Both the position numbers and the translations under genes were made by a program. Under the pieces are notes generated by a model, which ran no database searches, was not told the origin of the DNA, and saw nothing but the letters and a program-made list of their open reading frames with translations. DNA of 8,054 nt from Candidatus Omnitrophota bacterium (lineage in GTDB: Bacteria; Omnitrophota; Gorgyraeia; Gygaellales; Profunditerraquicolaceae): NCBI GenBank assembly GCA_023228185.1, contig JALOBQ010000008.1, forward strand, positions 11,653 to 19,706, in the 5' to 3' direction. Positions 1 through 4,450 of this stretch are shown piece by piece (within the stretch, counting starts at the first letter, position 1; every line of letters begins with the position of its first letter).

Positions 1-15
1 CGAATCCTTCCTCCT

Positions 16-136
16 CCGTTGATTTTACCGGTAAGGGAAAATCAACGGATACTGCACGAGCGTAACGCGGCGACAAGCCGCGTAGCGAGTGAAGTATCTC
101 AACCTTAGATTTTCTCCCGGTAAGGGAAATCCTAAG
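16..136. repeat. Tandem inverted repeats upstream of tRNA-Ser (left part)
   Basis: No gene is visible here; the stretch is a series of inverted repeats. The first is a perfect 11-bp arm pair (CCGTTGATTTT 16-26 with AAAATCAACGG 38-48). The second is an interrupted palindrome at 48-98: GATACT/AGTATC outside, then CAC/GTG, then a perfect 7-bp core (ACGCGGC 65-71 with GCCGCGT 77-83, loop GACAA). The third is imperfect (104-112 with 127-136, one bulge). A 13-bp direct repeat, CCGGTAAGGGAAA, links the first and third hairpins (28-40 and 117-129), so they probably descend from one unit. No T-tract follows any of them, so they do not look like terminators. They are probably a dispersed intergenic repeat of the host chromosome; function unknown. 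Confidence 0.6.
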
Positions 137-142
137 TAGAAA

Positions 143-198
143 GATCCCTCACCCTATAAAGCGGGTTCGGGATCCAAAATTTACTGCGTAAATTTTGG
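143..198. repeat. Two abutting inverted repeats ending at the tRNA 5' end
   Basis: GATCCC (143-148) pairs with GGGATC (169-174), enclosing ACCC/GGGT (151-154 with 163-166). It is directly followed by a perfect 10-bp repeat, CCAAAATTTA (174-183) with TAAATTTTGG (189-198), which becomes 11 bp with a TGC triloop if C184 pairs G188. The last arm includes the first two bases of the mature tRNA, so in a precursor this hairpin competes with the acceptor stem. No poly-T follows on either strand. It could be a repeat unit, a processing signal or part of the recombination target. Confidence 0.6.
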
Positions 199-1954
199 AG
201 AGTTGGCAGAGTGGTCGAATGCGGCGGTCTCGAAAACCGTTATCGTCGTAAGACGATCGGAGGTTCAAATCCTCCACTCTCCGCCAATGCAACCAATTCG
301 AACCTTTGTGCTCTTCATCTAAGAGTGCAAGGGTTTGAATTTTTGTATGGGCGACATAATAGGGTTTAAAATTTCGTTCATCCTCGCTAGAAAGCTGATA
401 AAAATCATTTTCTTTAGTTAAAACCGGCTCTAAGTTTATAGGCGCAAGTAGCTCTTTCAGCGCCAGGGAAGAGGAGGCGGTGTTTTTATTCAGTGTCTCG
501 CGCAAGTTTTCCAACCTGTGATTTATCCATTCTTTTGGCGGCGCTTTAAAGCTGTTTTCCTTCTGAAACTCTAAAGATTCTACCTCTTGTTTTAATTCCT
601 CGTTTCTTTTCTCAGCGTCCGTCAAAGCCCCAGATACTGCCTTTGACAGGTTACCTGCCCTAATAAAATTAAGATAGTTTTGTATTTCCTGCTGGATTTT
701 TTCATATTGCGCTTTCTTCTTTTTGACTAATTCCGGTACTTCATTAAAACCTTCCGCAGCCAGTTTTTCAACGTTCTTATAGACATATTCTAAATTATCA
801 GCAGTCAATATTTTCTCTTTAAGTTCCGTAATAATGATTTCTTCTATCCTTTTTCGGGGGATAAGGAGGGAGTTATTGCAGGTTTTTCGTTTCGAATTAT
901 AACATCCGTAATAACCCCCGCCCTTACCGCTAAGAAGGACAATTGCTCCGCCGCAAGAATTACATTTCATAAGTCCGGAAAATAGATGATTCGGGCTGGT
1001 ATGTATGTAGCTTTTTTGTTGATAGAAAGCCTGTTTTTTCTTGCTCACCGGCCAGGTTCCTTTAAGTTCTTGCCATCGTTTTTGCGCCTTTTCCCAAAGT
1101 TCTTTATCAATAATAATCAGGTCTTCCCGGTAAATAGGGATTATATCTTTTTCAGGACGGGTAAATTTCTTTCTTTTTCCTGTCATCGGATCCCTGACCA
1201 CCTTGGATTTTCTCCAGTTCCATTTACCAATATATTTTTCATTTTTAAGGATTCTTGCTACCGTTGAGACATTCCAGCCGCCGGGCATATTTCTCTTAGT
1301 AGGTATTTTTTCTTCGTTTAAATTGGTGGCTATCTTATGAATACTTTTACCTTCGGCAAACTCTTTAAATATTTTCTTTACAATTTCAGCCTCATCGGGG
1401 TTTATCTTATGGACCATGCCTTCATATTTAGCCTGTCCTTTACGGTTTAGTTTTAATTCACCCACAGGTTTTGTGTAGTAGCCGTATACCTTCTCGCCGG
1501 CGCTAAAACCACGCAGTTTCTGTCCTTCCAGGCCGCGCAAAGTCTTTTTCCGTAGATCGTCCAGGTATAATTCATTTATCAGCCCGCGCATTTGAATGCC
1601 CAGCTTAGAATTCTCATCGTCCGAAATTATGCCATCAGATACGGATATCAGCTTAACCTGGTAATAATTGAATTTAAGCACTAAGGTAAGCATTTGGTGG
1701 TTGTTTCTTGAAAGCCGGGAGAGGTCGTCAACAACCACAGCCTCGAATTCCTTATTTTCCGCGGCTTTATCTAAGGTTTGAAGTCCGGGCCGGTTAAGCA
1801 ATGAGCCAGATAAGGCTTCATCAACATAGATATATTCATCACTGACAGTAATTTCGTGTTCTTTGCAGTAATTCTTACACACTCTTACCTGGTCATCAAT
1901 ACTCTTTTCGCTCTGATTTTCAGAAGAATATCGAGCGTATATCGCCGCTTTCAT
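149..1954 (-). CDS. Large serine recombinase (integrase), ORF fused to antisense tRNA
   Basis: A site-specific recombinase of the serine integrase family, presumably responsible for integrating and excising this element. Domains in order: an N-terminal resolvase domain (about 1-145) with the catalytic serine S10 in ARYSS and the active-site arginines in DDLSRLSR (R80, R83); a recombinase domain (about 155-295, with GYY, NxxGxW-like and YIGKW segments); a zinc ribbon with C331, C334, C351 and C359; and a coiled coil (about 405-465). ATG at 1954 is preceded by GGAG seven bases upstream. The gene has no stop before the tRNA: residues 557-586 are the antisense translation of tRNA-Ser and the stop lies beyond it. 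The genuine, family-like protein probably ends near residue 530-555; the tail of about 45 residues (WRRVEDLNLR onwards) is a product of the attachment site. In the excised circle the C-terminus should differ. Confidence 0.9.
   Translation of the reverse strand: MKAAIYARYSSENQSEKSIDDQVRVCKNYCKEHEITVSDEYIYVDEALSGSLLNRPGLQTLDKAAENKEFEAVVVDDLSRLSRNNHQMLTLVLKFNYYQVKLISVSDGIISDDENSKLGIQMRGLINELYLDDLRKKTLRGLEGQKLRGFSAGEKVYGYYTKPVGELKLNRKGQAKYEGMVHKINPDEAEIVKKIFKEFAEGKSIHKIATNLNEEKIPTKRNMPGGWNVSTVARILKNEKYIGKWNWRKSKVVRDPMTGKRKKFTRPEKDIIPIYREDLIIIDKELWEKAQKRWQELKGTWPVSKKKQAFYQQKSYIHTSPNHLFSGLMKCNSCGGAIVLLSGKGGGYYGCYNSKRKTCNNSLLIPRKRIEEIIITELKEKILTADNLEYVYKNVEKLAAEGFNEVPELVKKKKAQYEKIQQEIQNYLNFIRAGNLSKAVSGALTDAEKRNEELKQEVESLEFQKENSFKAPPKEWINHRLENLRETLNKNTASSSLALKELLAPINLEPVLTKENDFYQLSSEDERNFKPYYVAHTKIQTLALLDEEHKGSNWLHWRRVEDLNLRSSYDDNGFRDRRIRPLCQLSKIYAVNFGSRTRFIG
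197..286 (+). tRNA. tRNA-Ser(CGA)
   Basis: This is a complete class II tRNA of 90 nt including an encoded CCA. The acceptor stem GGAGAGT (197-203) pairs with ACTCTCC (276-282); G283 is the discriminator and CCA is at 284-286. The anticodon loop CTCGAAA places the anticodon CGA at 231-233, reading the serine codon UCG. A long variable arm (CGTCG..CGACG type, about 244-256) and the T-loop GGTTCAAATCC are clear. The long variable arm plus CGA anticodon makes serine secure. The gene is intact although an integrase gene abuts and overlaps its 3' side, as expected if an element inserted at the tRNA and rebuilt its 3' end. No convincing promoter is visible just upstream, where the hairpins lie. Confidence 0.97.
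295..344 (+). terminator. Rho-independent terminator of tRNA-Ser
   Basis: A 19-bp stem (297-315 with 321-339, loop CATCT) followed by TTTTT at 340-344 starts ten bases after the tRNA CCA. Four of the 19 pairs are G-U or U-G (300-336, 305-331, 309-327, 310-326). These pair only in plus-strand RNA and become A-C mismatches in minus-strand RNA, so the hairpin is directional and serves the tRNA. The same bases also encode integrase residues on the minus strand. Confidence 0.85.
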
Positions 1955-1967
1955 TTTCTGTCTCCGT

Positions 1968-2210
1968 TTATTTCACTCCCTTATTCCCTCCCCCTTGCGG
2001 GGAGGGATAGGGAGAGGGAATACTCATTCGACACTCTGTAAACACATCAGGATTTTGCTTAGCTATCATAATGTATTCTTCAGCTAAAATAGAACAGATT
2101 GCATTTAACAGGTGTTGTGTGGGAAGAGAATCCTTCCAGCTTAGTGAAGGGATTGTACCCGAAGGGGACTGTCCCTGAACCTTGTTTTCTAATAACGTTA
2201 GCTCTCCCAT
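1968..2210 (-). CDS. Small hypothetical protein upstream of the integrase
   Basis: An 80-residue ORF whose stop lies 13 bases before the integrase start, so the two are probably cotranscribed; the integrase SD falls just after this stop. The start at 2210 has AAGGA four bases upstream, a short but usable spacing. The central part (about residues 33-59, LLNAICSILAEEYIMIAKQNPDVF) reads as an amphipathic helical, protein-like segment. The rest is suspicious: residues around QGQSPSGT overlap a GGGAC-T-GTCCC repeat, and the end (IPSPYPSPQGGG) is the translation of a palindromic intergenic repeat. A small conserved protein altered by repeat insertion is the likely history. It may be an accessory factor for recombination, such as a directionality factor, but nothing in the sequence shows this. 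Confidence 0.5.
   Translation of the reverse strand: MGELTLLENKVQGQSPSGTIPSLSWKDSLPTQHLLNAICSILAEEYIMIAKQNPDVFTECRMSIPSPYPSPQGGGNKGVK
1982..2022. repeat. GC-rich palindromic (REP-like) repeat
   Basis: Two mutually exclusive hairpins share the same left arm. TCCCTCCCC (1985-1993) pairs perfectly with GGGGAGGGA (1999-2007) over a CTTGC loop, while TATTCCCTC (1982-1990) pairs with GAGGGAATA (2014-2022). This purine/pyrimidine-rich palindrome resembles dispersed REP-like elements common in bacterial intergenic DNA. Here it forms the 3' end of the small gene before the integrase and lies about 20 bases ahead of the integrase SD, so it may affect expression. Confidence 0.6.
2164..2175. repeat. Short GGGAC-T-GTCCC palindrome
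   Basis: A perfect 5-bp palindrome around T2170 within the context GAAGGGGACTGTCCCTGAAC. Motifs of this type occur as dispersed repeat or transposon-end sequences in many genomes. It lies inside the N-terminal coding part of the small gene and encodes its atypical QGQSPSGT segment. Only one copy is visible in this window. Confidence 0.3.
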
Positions 2211-2241
2211 AAATTCCTTGCGCTTATTACTAATCAGGTAT

Positions 2242-2271
2242 ATATTAGCCTTTAGAAGTATAAAAATTCAA
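2242..2271 (-). promoter_or_regulatory. Weaker promoter P2 for the integrase operon
   Basis: TTGAAT (2271-2266) and TAATAT (2247-2242) with an 18-bp spacer form a second leftward promoter, weaker than P1, placing a start near 2235 and a leader of about 25 bases before the small gene. As in P1, an operator-like sequence fills the spacer, and that parallel arrangement supports the assignment. Confidence 0.45.
2245..2262. promoter_or_regulatory. Operator O1, degenerate copy of O2
   Basis: This site matches the reverse complement of O2 at 14 of 18 positions; the right 14 bases (CCTTTAGAAGTATA, 2249-2262) match at 13. Its centre is 47 bp from that of O2, somewhat over four helical turns, so cooperative binding or looping is conceivable. 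The conserved half would be bound best; the other half has decayed. Confidence 0.6.
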
Positions 2272-2289
2272 TATTCCCTTAATGACTAA

Positions 2290-2317
2290 ATTATACCTCT
2301 AAAGGTATATTTGTCAA
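2290..2317 (-). promoter_or_regulatory. Consensus promoter P1 for the integrase operon
   Basis: On the minus strand a perfect -35 TTGACA (2317-2312) and a perfect -10 TATAAT (2295-2290) are separated by 16 bp. Transcription would start near 2283 and run leftward into the small gene and the integrase. The spacer and the first -10 bases are occupied by an operator palindrome, so this very strong promoter is probably held off by a repressor. Confidence 0.85.
2292..2309. promoter_or_regulatory. Operator O2, perfect palindrome in the P1 spacer
   Basis: TATACCT-CTAA-AGGTATA is a perfect 7-bp inverted repeat with a 4-bp centre, overlapping the P1 spacer and -10. A protein bound here would block polymerase at P1. 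The best candidate is the Cro/CI-type protein encoded at 2928-3131; that link is inference. It also lies immediately upstream of a possible rightward -35 (2311-2316). Confidence 0.75.
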
Positions 2318-2340
2318 GTGTTATTTTCAGCTTTTACAGT
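2311..2340 (+). promoter_or_regulatory. Possible rightward promoter for the repressor operon
   Basis: TTGTCA (2311-2316) overlaps the P1 -35 back to back and is followed after 18 bp by the poor -10 TACAGT (2335-2340). The leader to the ATG at 2363 would be about 16 bases and would contain the SD AGGA (2352-2355). The -10 matches consensus weakly, so the promoter may need help from a protein bound at O2, as in CI-type autoregulation. Confidence 0.35.
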
Positions 2341-2362
2341 TGTTTCTAACTAGGAAATCTAT

Positions 2363-2896
2363 ATGAATACAATAGTCGGTGTTATTATTGGAGCTGTGCT
2401 TACCGGACTTTCAATGATTCTAAACGCATACTTTTCTAACCGTTTTTCTGCTACTAAAGAAGAACGAGCGGATAGACGCAAGCGATATCAAGACTATATT
2501 TCTGAAATTGAGAAGTTTTATGAAGATGTTCTCCATTCTGCAGATCGCCTTATTAGAAATAAAGGAATGGGCAGGGAAGACGAATTGGAGAAAGTATACC
2601 GGTTTGAGGTAAAATTTAAATTATCTTCAACCAAGCAAATCGCGGAACAATTTAAGATAATATTGTCAGCAATTATCTCTATGGCAGATCAGTTACCAAA
2701 ATTACCAGAAGAATTTATTCCAAAATTTGAAGACGACCAACAACGTAAAAATAGACTAGAAAAACGTAAAAAAGCAGAGCAAGAAAGAGAAAAACAAGCG
2801 CAAAAGTTAATATCAACTCCATATGCTGAATTTGAAAAGTTATCTAAGTTAATGAAGGAACATCTTGAATCTTTGCGAGGCAAGAGCGCAGCATAA
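2363..2896 (+). CDS. Membrane-anchored coiled-coil protein, function unknown
   Basis: A 177-residue protein I do not recognise as a named family. Residues 3-25 (IVGVIIGAVLTGLSMILNAYF) form one hydrophobic transmembrane segment at the N-terminus. The rest is highly charged: a basic stretch (KEERADRRKRYQDY, 32-45) directly after the membrane segment, a mixed helical region, and a K/E/Q-rich coiled coil at about 124-150. The basic residues after the membrane segment favour a cytoplasmic body. The start is supported by AGGAAA seven bases upstream. It is the first gene of the rightward operon, 31 bases before the repressor-like gene. It might sense or anchor something at the membrane, but no catalytic motif is visible. 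Confidence 0.8.
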   Translation: MNTIVGVIIGAVLTGLSMILNAYFSNRFSATKEERADRRKRYQDYISEIEKFYEDVLHSADRLIRNKGMGREDELEKVYRFEVKFKLSSTKQIAEQFKIILSAIISMADQLPKLPEEFIPKFEDDQQRKNRLEKRKKAEQEREKQAQKLISTPYAEFEKLSKLMKEHLESLRGKSAA

Positions 2897-2927
2897 CTTT
2901 TATAAAATAATAATTAAGAGGAGAAAA

Positions 2928-3131
2928 ATGGACGCAAAAAAATTAGGCAAGAAGATTAAAATCGCCAGGATAGAACTCGATCTGAATCAAACTGATTTGG
3001 CAGATAAGATTAAGGCTAAGCAGAAGAGTATCTCTCGTTATGAAACTGGTCTTTCAATGCCTTCTATTGATACGCTAGTTAAGATTGCAAAGGCGCTTGA
3101 GAAACCTACTTCATACTTTCTTGAAGGGTAA
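2928..3131 (+). CDS. Cro/CI-type (XRE) helix-turn-helix regulator
   Basis: A 67-residue DNA-binding protein consisting only of an XRE domain: helix 1 at about 6-17 (GKKIKIARIEL), the helix-turn-helix at about 19-41 (LNQTDLADKIKAKQKSISRYE), the typical SRYETG turn and the SIDTLVKIAKALE-PTSYF helices. AGGAG lies four bases before ATG 2928; an upstream in-frame start at 2865 lacks an SD and would overlap the preceding gene, so I reject it. There is no C-terminal dimerisation domain. It is the likely repressor of the P1 and P2 promoters by position. After its TAA the frame stays open for another 33 codons, to a stop at the operon terminator, which raises the possibility that the protein was originally 100 residues long. 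Confidence 0.9.
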   Translation: MDAKKLGKKIKIARIELDLNQTDLADKIKAKQKSISRYETGLSMPSIDTLVKIAKALEKPTSYFLEG

Positions 3132-3137
3132 GTAAAT

Positions 3138-3230
3138 ATGCTTGACTCCCAAGAGTTTGTGGTGTATAAAATAATTAACAATTTGGTGTGGTATCGTTTG
3201 AAGGGGGAACTGCCACGTAAAAATAACTAA
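3138..3230 (+). CDS. 30-codon mini-ORF after the regulator, in frame with it
   Basis: ATG 3138 begins a 30-residue ORF (MLDSQEFVVYKIINN..., then LVWYRLKGELPRKNN) ending with TAA at 3228-3230, where the terminator stem begins. It lies six bases after the regulator's stop, with AAGGG nine bases upstream of its start, so reinitiation is feasible. It is in the same frame as the regulator; removing the single TAA at 3129-3131 would give one 100-residue protein. Either it is a coupled microprotein or it is the lost C-terminus of the regulator. The composition looks protein-like and it stops exactly at the end of the operon. No function can be assigned. Confidence 0.4.
   Translation: MLDSQEFVVYKIINNLVWYRLKGELPRKNN
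3142..3170 (+). promoter_or_regulatory. Promoter-like sequence ahead of the operon terminator
   Basis: TTGACT (3142-3147) and TATAAA (3165-3170) with exactly 17 bp between them, and TG immediately before the -10. A transcript would start near 3177 and end at the terminator near 3264, giving an RNA of about 85-90 nt. The site overlaps the mini-ORF, so it may be coincidental in AT-rich DNA. Confidence 0.35.
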
Positions 3231-3264
3231 AACCTTCGCTCAAATAGGGCGGAGGTTTTTTATT
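3229..3264 (+). terminator. Rho-independent terminator of the repressor operon
   Basis: A 13-bp stem (3229-3241 with 3247-3259, loop AAATA) with two G-U pairs and a G/C-rich middle is followed by T3260-3261, ATT; the stem itself ends in TTTT. The A-run on the left arm also gives a U-tract for minus-strand RNA. It separates the regulator operon from the abi module. Confidence 0.85.
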
Positions 3265-3317
3265 GGTTACACAAAAGAATAAACTCAAGAGAATGCTTAA
3301 AATACAAATAAAAAGAC

Positions 3318-3346
3318 TTGATTTTTTAGAAAATATTGATTATATT
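3318..3346 (+). promoter_or_regulatory. Promoter of the abi-associated RNA and abi gene
   Basis: TTGATT (3318-3323) and TATATT (3341-3346) with a 17-bp spacer. The start would be near 3353, exactly at the 5' edge of the structured RNA below. The preceding stretch 3265-3317 is AT-rich and holds nothing else I can support. Confidence 0.7.
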
Positions 3347-3352
3347 GTTAGT

Positions 3353-3410
3353 AGCATACCTGCCGCGCCTCTGCTGAAAAGCATGCGAAATTCGGCGGGT
3401 TTTTGCTTTT
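3353..3410 (+). ncRNA. Structured RNA upstream of the abi gene (abiF-RNA-like antitoxin)
   Basis: A compact RNA of about 58 nt. The outer stem ACCTGCCG (3358-3365) pairs with CGGCGGGT (3393-3400), with one U-G; an inner CGC/GCG stem (3366-3368 with 3385-3387) leads to a terminal TGCT-GAAA-AGCA hairpin with a GNRA tetraloop (3372-3383). The outer stem is followed by a T-rich tail (3400-3405, 3407-3410), so the RNA can end as its own terminator and read-through would make the abi mRNA. Weinberg and colleagues described a conserved abiF RNA motif upstream of abiF genes, and later work (Zilberzwige-Tal and colleagues) showed an AbiF-associated RNA to act as an antitoxin. Position, size and gene neighbour fit; I have not matched it to the covariance model. 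Confidence 0.65.
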
Positions 3411-3412
3411 AT

Positions 3413-3447
3413 AGGGGGTTTGTCGCATGAAATACGATAAACCCCCT
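3413..3447 (+). promoter_or_regulatory. Hairpin burying the SD and start codon of the abi gene
   Basis: AGGGGGTTTGTCG (3413-3425) pairs with CGATAAACCCCCT (3435-3447): 13 pairs with one G-U, including five consecutive G-C pairs. The AUG (3427-3429) lies in the nine-base loop, and the SD AGGGGG, eight bases upstream of it, forms the left arm. In the folded mRNA ribosome access should be poor. The right arm is coding (KPP of the conserved KPPLSFEEQ start), so the left arm appears fitted to it. This resembles the translational silencing seen in toxin mRNAs. Confidence 0.7.
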
Positions 3448-4317
3448 TTATCTTTTGAAGAGCAAGCAGAACTGCTTATTAAGCGCGGACTTGTAGTTGA
3501 ACGAGTATTTCTTATTGACCACTTAAAAAGTGTCAATTATTACAGGTTAAGCGGTTATCTTTATCCCTACCGTCAACTCAACGATAATTTTAAATCCGGA
3601 ACTACTTTTGAAAAAGTATGGCGTCGCTATACTTTTGATCGTCGCTTACGTTTGATCTTTATGGATGCGATTGAGAGGGTAGAAGTATCTATTAGAACAC
3701 AACTTATTTGTATTTTGGCCCATGAATCTGGTGCTTTTGGGTATATGAAGCGGGAAATCTTACCGGATTTAAGCGATAGTGATTATTTGCGTTGGGTAGA
3801 TGAAATCAAGAAAGAATTTAGTCGTAGTCAGGAGCAATTTGTCGAGCATTTCAGGAAAAAATACGGCGATAGCCATGAGCTTTTACCGTTATGGATGGCT
3901 GGTGAGATTATGTCTTTTGGCTGTATGCTTACTATGTATAGAGGGATGAAAGATGTTTTTAAGAAAGAAATTGCTGTTCATTATGGTATTCCTGGTGAGG
4001 TTTTAACATCTTGGTTACAGACGATTAATGTGATTCGTAATATTTGCGCGCATCATAGCCGTCTTTGGAATAGAGAGCTGGGAGTTAAGCCGTTTATTCC
4101 TCGGAAGAATAAGTATCTACAATGGCATGAGCCGGTTCTTATCCCACAGAACCGGATTTTCGGTGTTTTAACTATTTTGCGCTATCTATTACGAATTATC
4201 GCTCCACAAAGCAAATGGGAAGACCGATTGTTTGAGTTGCTTGCTGAGTATCCTGAAATATCTCGGTGGAGCATGGGATTTCCCGATAATTGGAAAGAGT
4301 CACCTTTGTGGAAATAA
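3427..4317 (+). CDS. abiF: Abi_2/AbiF-family abortive infection protein with HEPN motif
   Basis: A 296-residue protein of the Abi_2 family (AbiD/AbiF type), which matches the usual family length. Landmarks in order: the conserved start KPPLSFEEQ (5-13), YYRLSGY (38-44), IERVEVSIRTQL (82-93), LPLWMAGEIMSFG (153-165), the HEPN ribonuclease-like motif RNICAHH (R204, N205, H209) followed by RLWN, and MGFPDNW near the end (283-289). Such proteins are inferred RNA-cleaving toxins that halt growth on phage infection; AbiF acts as a toxin restrained by an RNA antitoxin and is the proposed forerunner of Cas13. The SD AGGGGG lies eight bases before ATG 3427 but inside a hairpin. All key residues are intact. 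The symbol rests on family and context; AbiD naming is equally used for relatives. Confidence 0.88.
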   Translation: MKYDKPPLSFEEQAELLIKRGLVVERVFLIDHLKSVNYYRLSGYLYPYRQLNDNFKSGTTFEKVWRRYTFDRRLRLIFMDAIERVEVSIRTQLICILAHESGAFGYMKREILPDLSDSDYLRWVDEIKKEFSRSQEQFVEHFRKKYGDSHELLPLWMAGEIMSFGCMLTMYRGMKDVFKKEIAVHYGIPGEVLTSWLQTINVIRNICAHHSRLWNRELGVKPFIPRKNKYLQWHEPVLIPQNRIFGVLTILRYLLRIIAPQSKWEDRLFELLAEYPEISRWSMGFPDNWKESPLWK

Positions 4318-4450
4318 AAGACAGCAGGAATAAAAATAAATAAGCGTCTTGAAGAATCAGGCTGGGGTAAGATTCTCTAAATTAGCTAGATATTTGGTGA
4401 TCCTTGATTGTTTCCCAGTTTTATTTATCTCATAAAATTCCTTATTGAAT
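4318..4450. other. Intergenic region between abi and methyltransferase
   Basis: This 133-base AT-rich gap shows no gene. AGAATC/GATTCT (4353-4358 with 4371-4376) is a weak hairpin. CTGGG (4362-4366) could pair at long range with CCCAG (4414-4418), followed by TTTT, but the loop is too large for a convincing terminator. TTGATT (4404-4409) has no -10 at proper spacing. TAAAAT (4433-4438) lies 12 bases before the methyltransferase ATG and could start a nearly leaderless mRNA, although its -35 is poor. Confidence 0.4.

Noticed and set aside
149..286. Integrase tail WRRVEDLNLR onward as a real protein domain
   Set aside because: It is exactly the reverse complement of tRNA-Ser plus flank, a well-known source of spurious protein ends.
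986..1267. Plus-strand 93-codon ORF inside the integrase
   Set aside because: It is antisense to the conserved recombinase and zinc-ribbon region, with composition typical of a shadow frame.
4353..4426. Possible terminator after abi (AGAATC/GATTCT, or CTGGG/CCCAG with TTTT)
   Set aside because: The short arm pair has no T-tract, and the T-tract pair has a loop of nearly 50 bases.
4445..4450. TTG start of the methyltransferase
   Set aside because: It would add only two residues and is not favoured over the ATG at 4451; neither has an SD.
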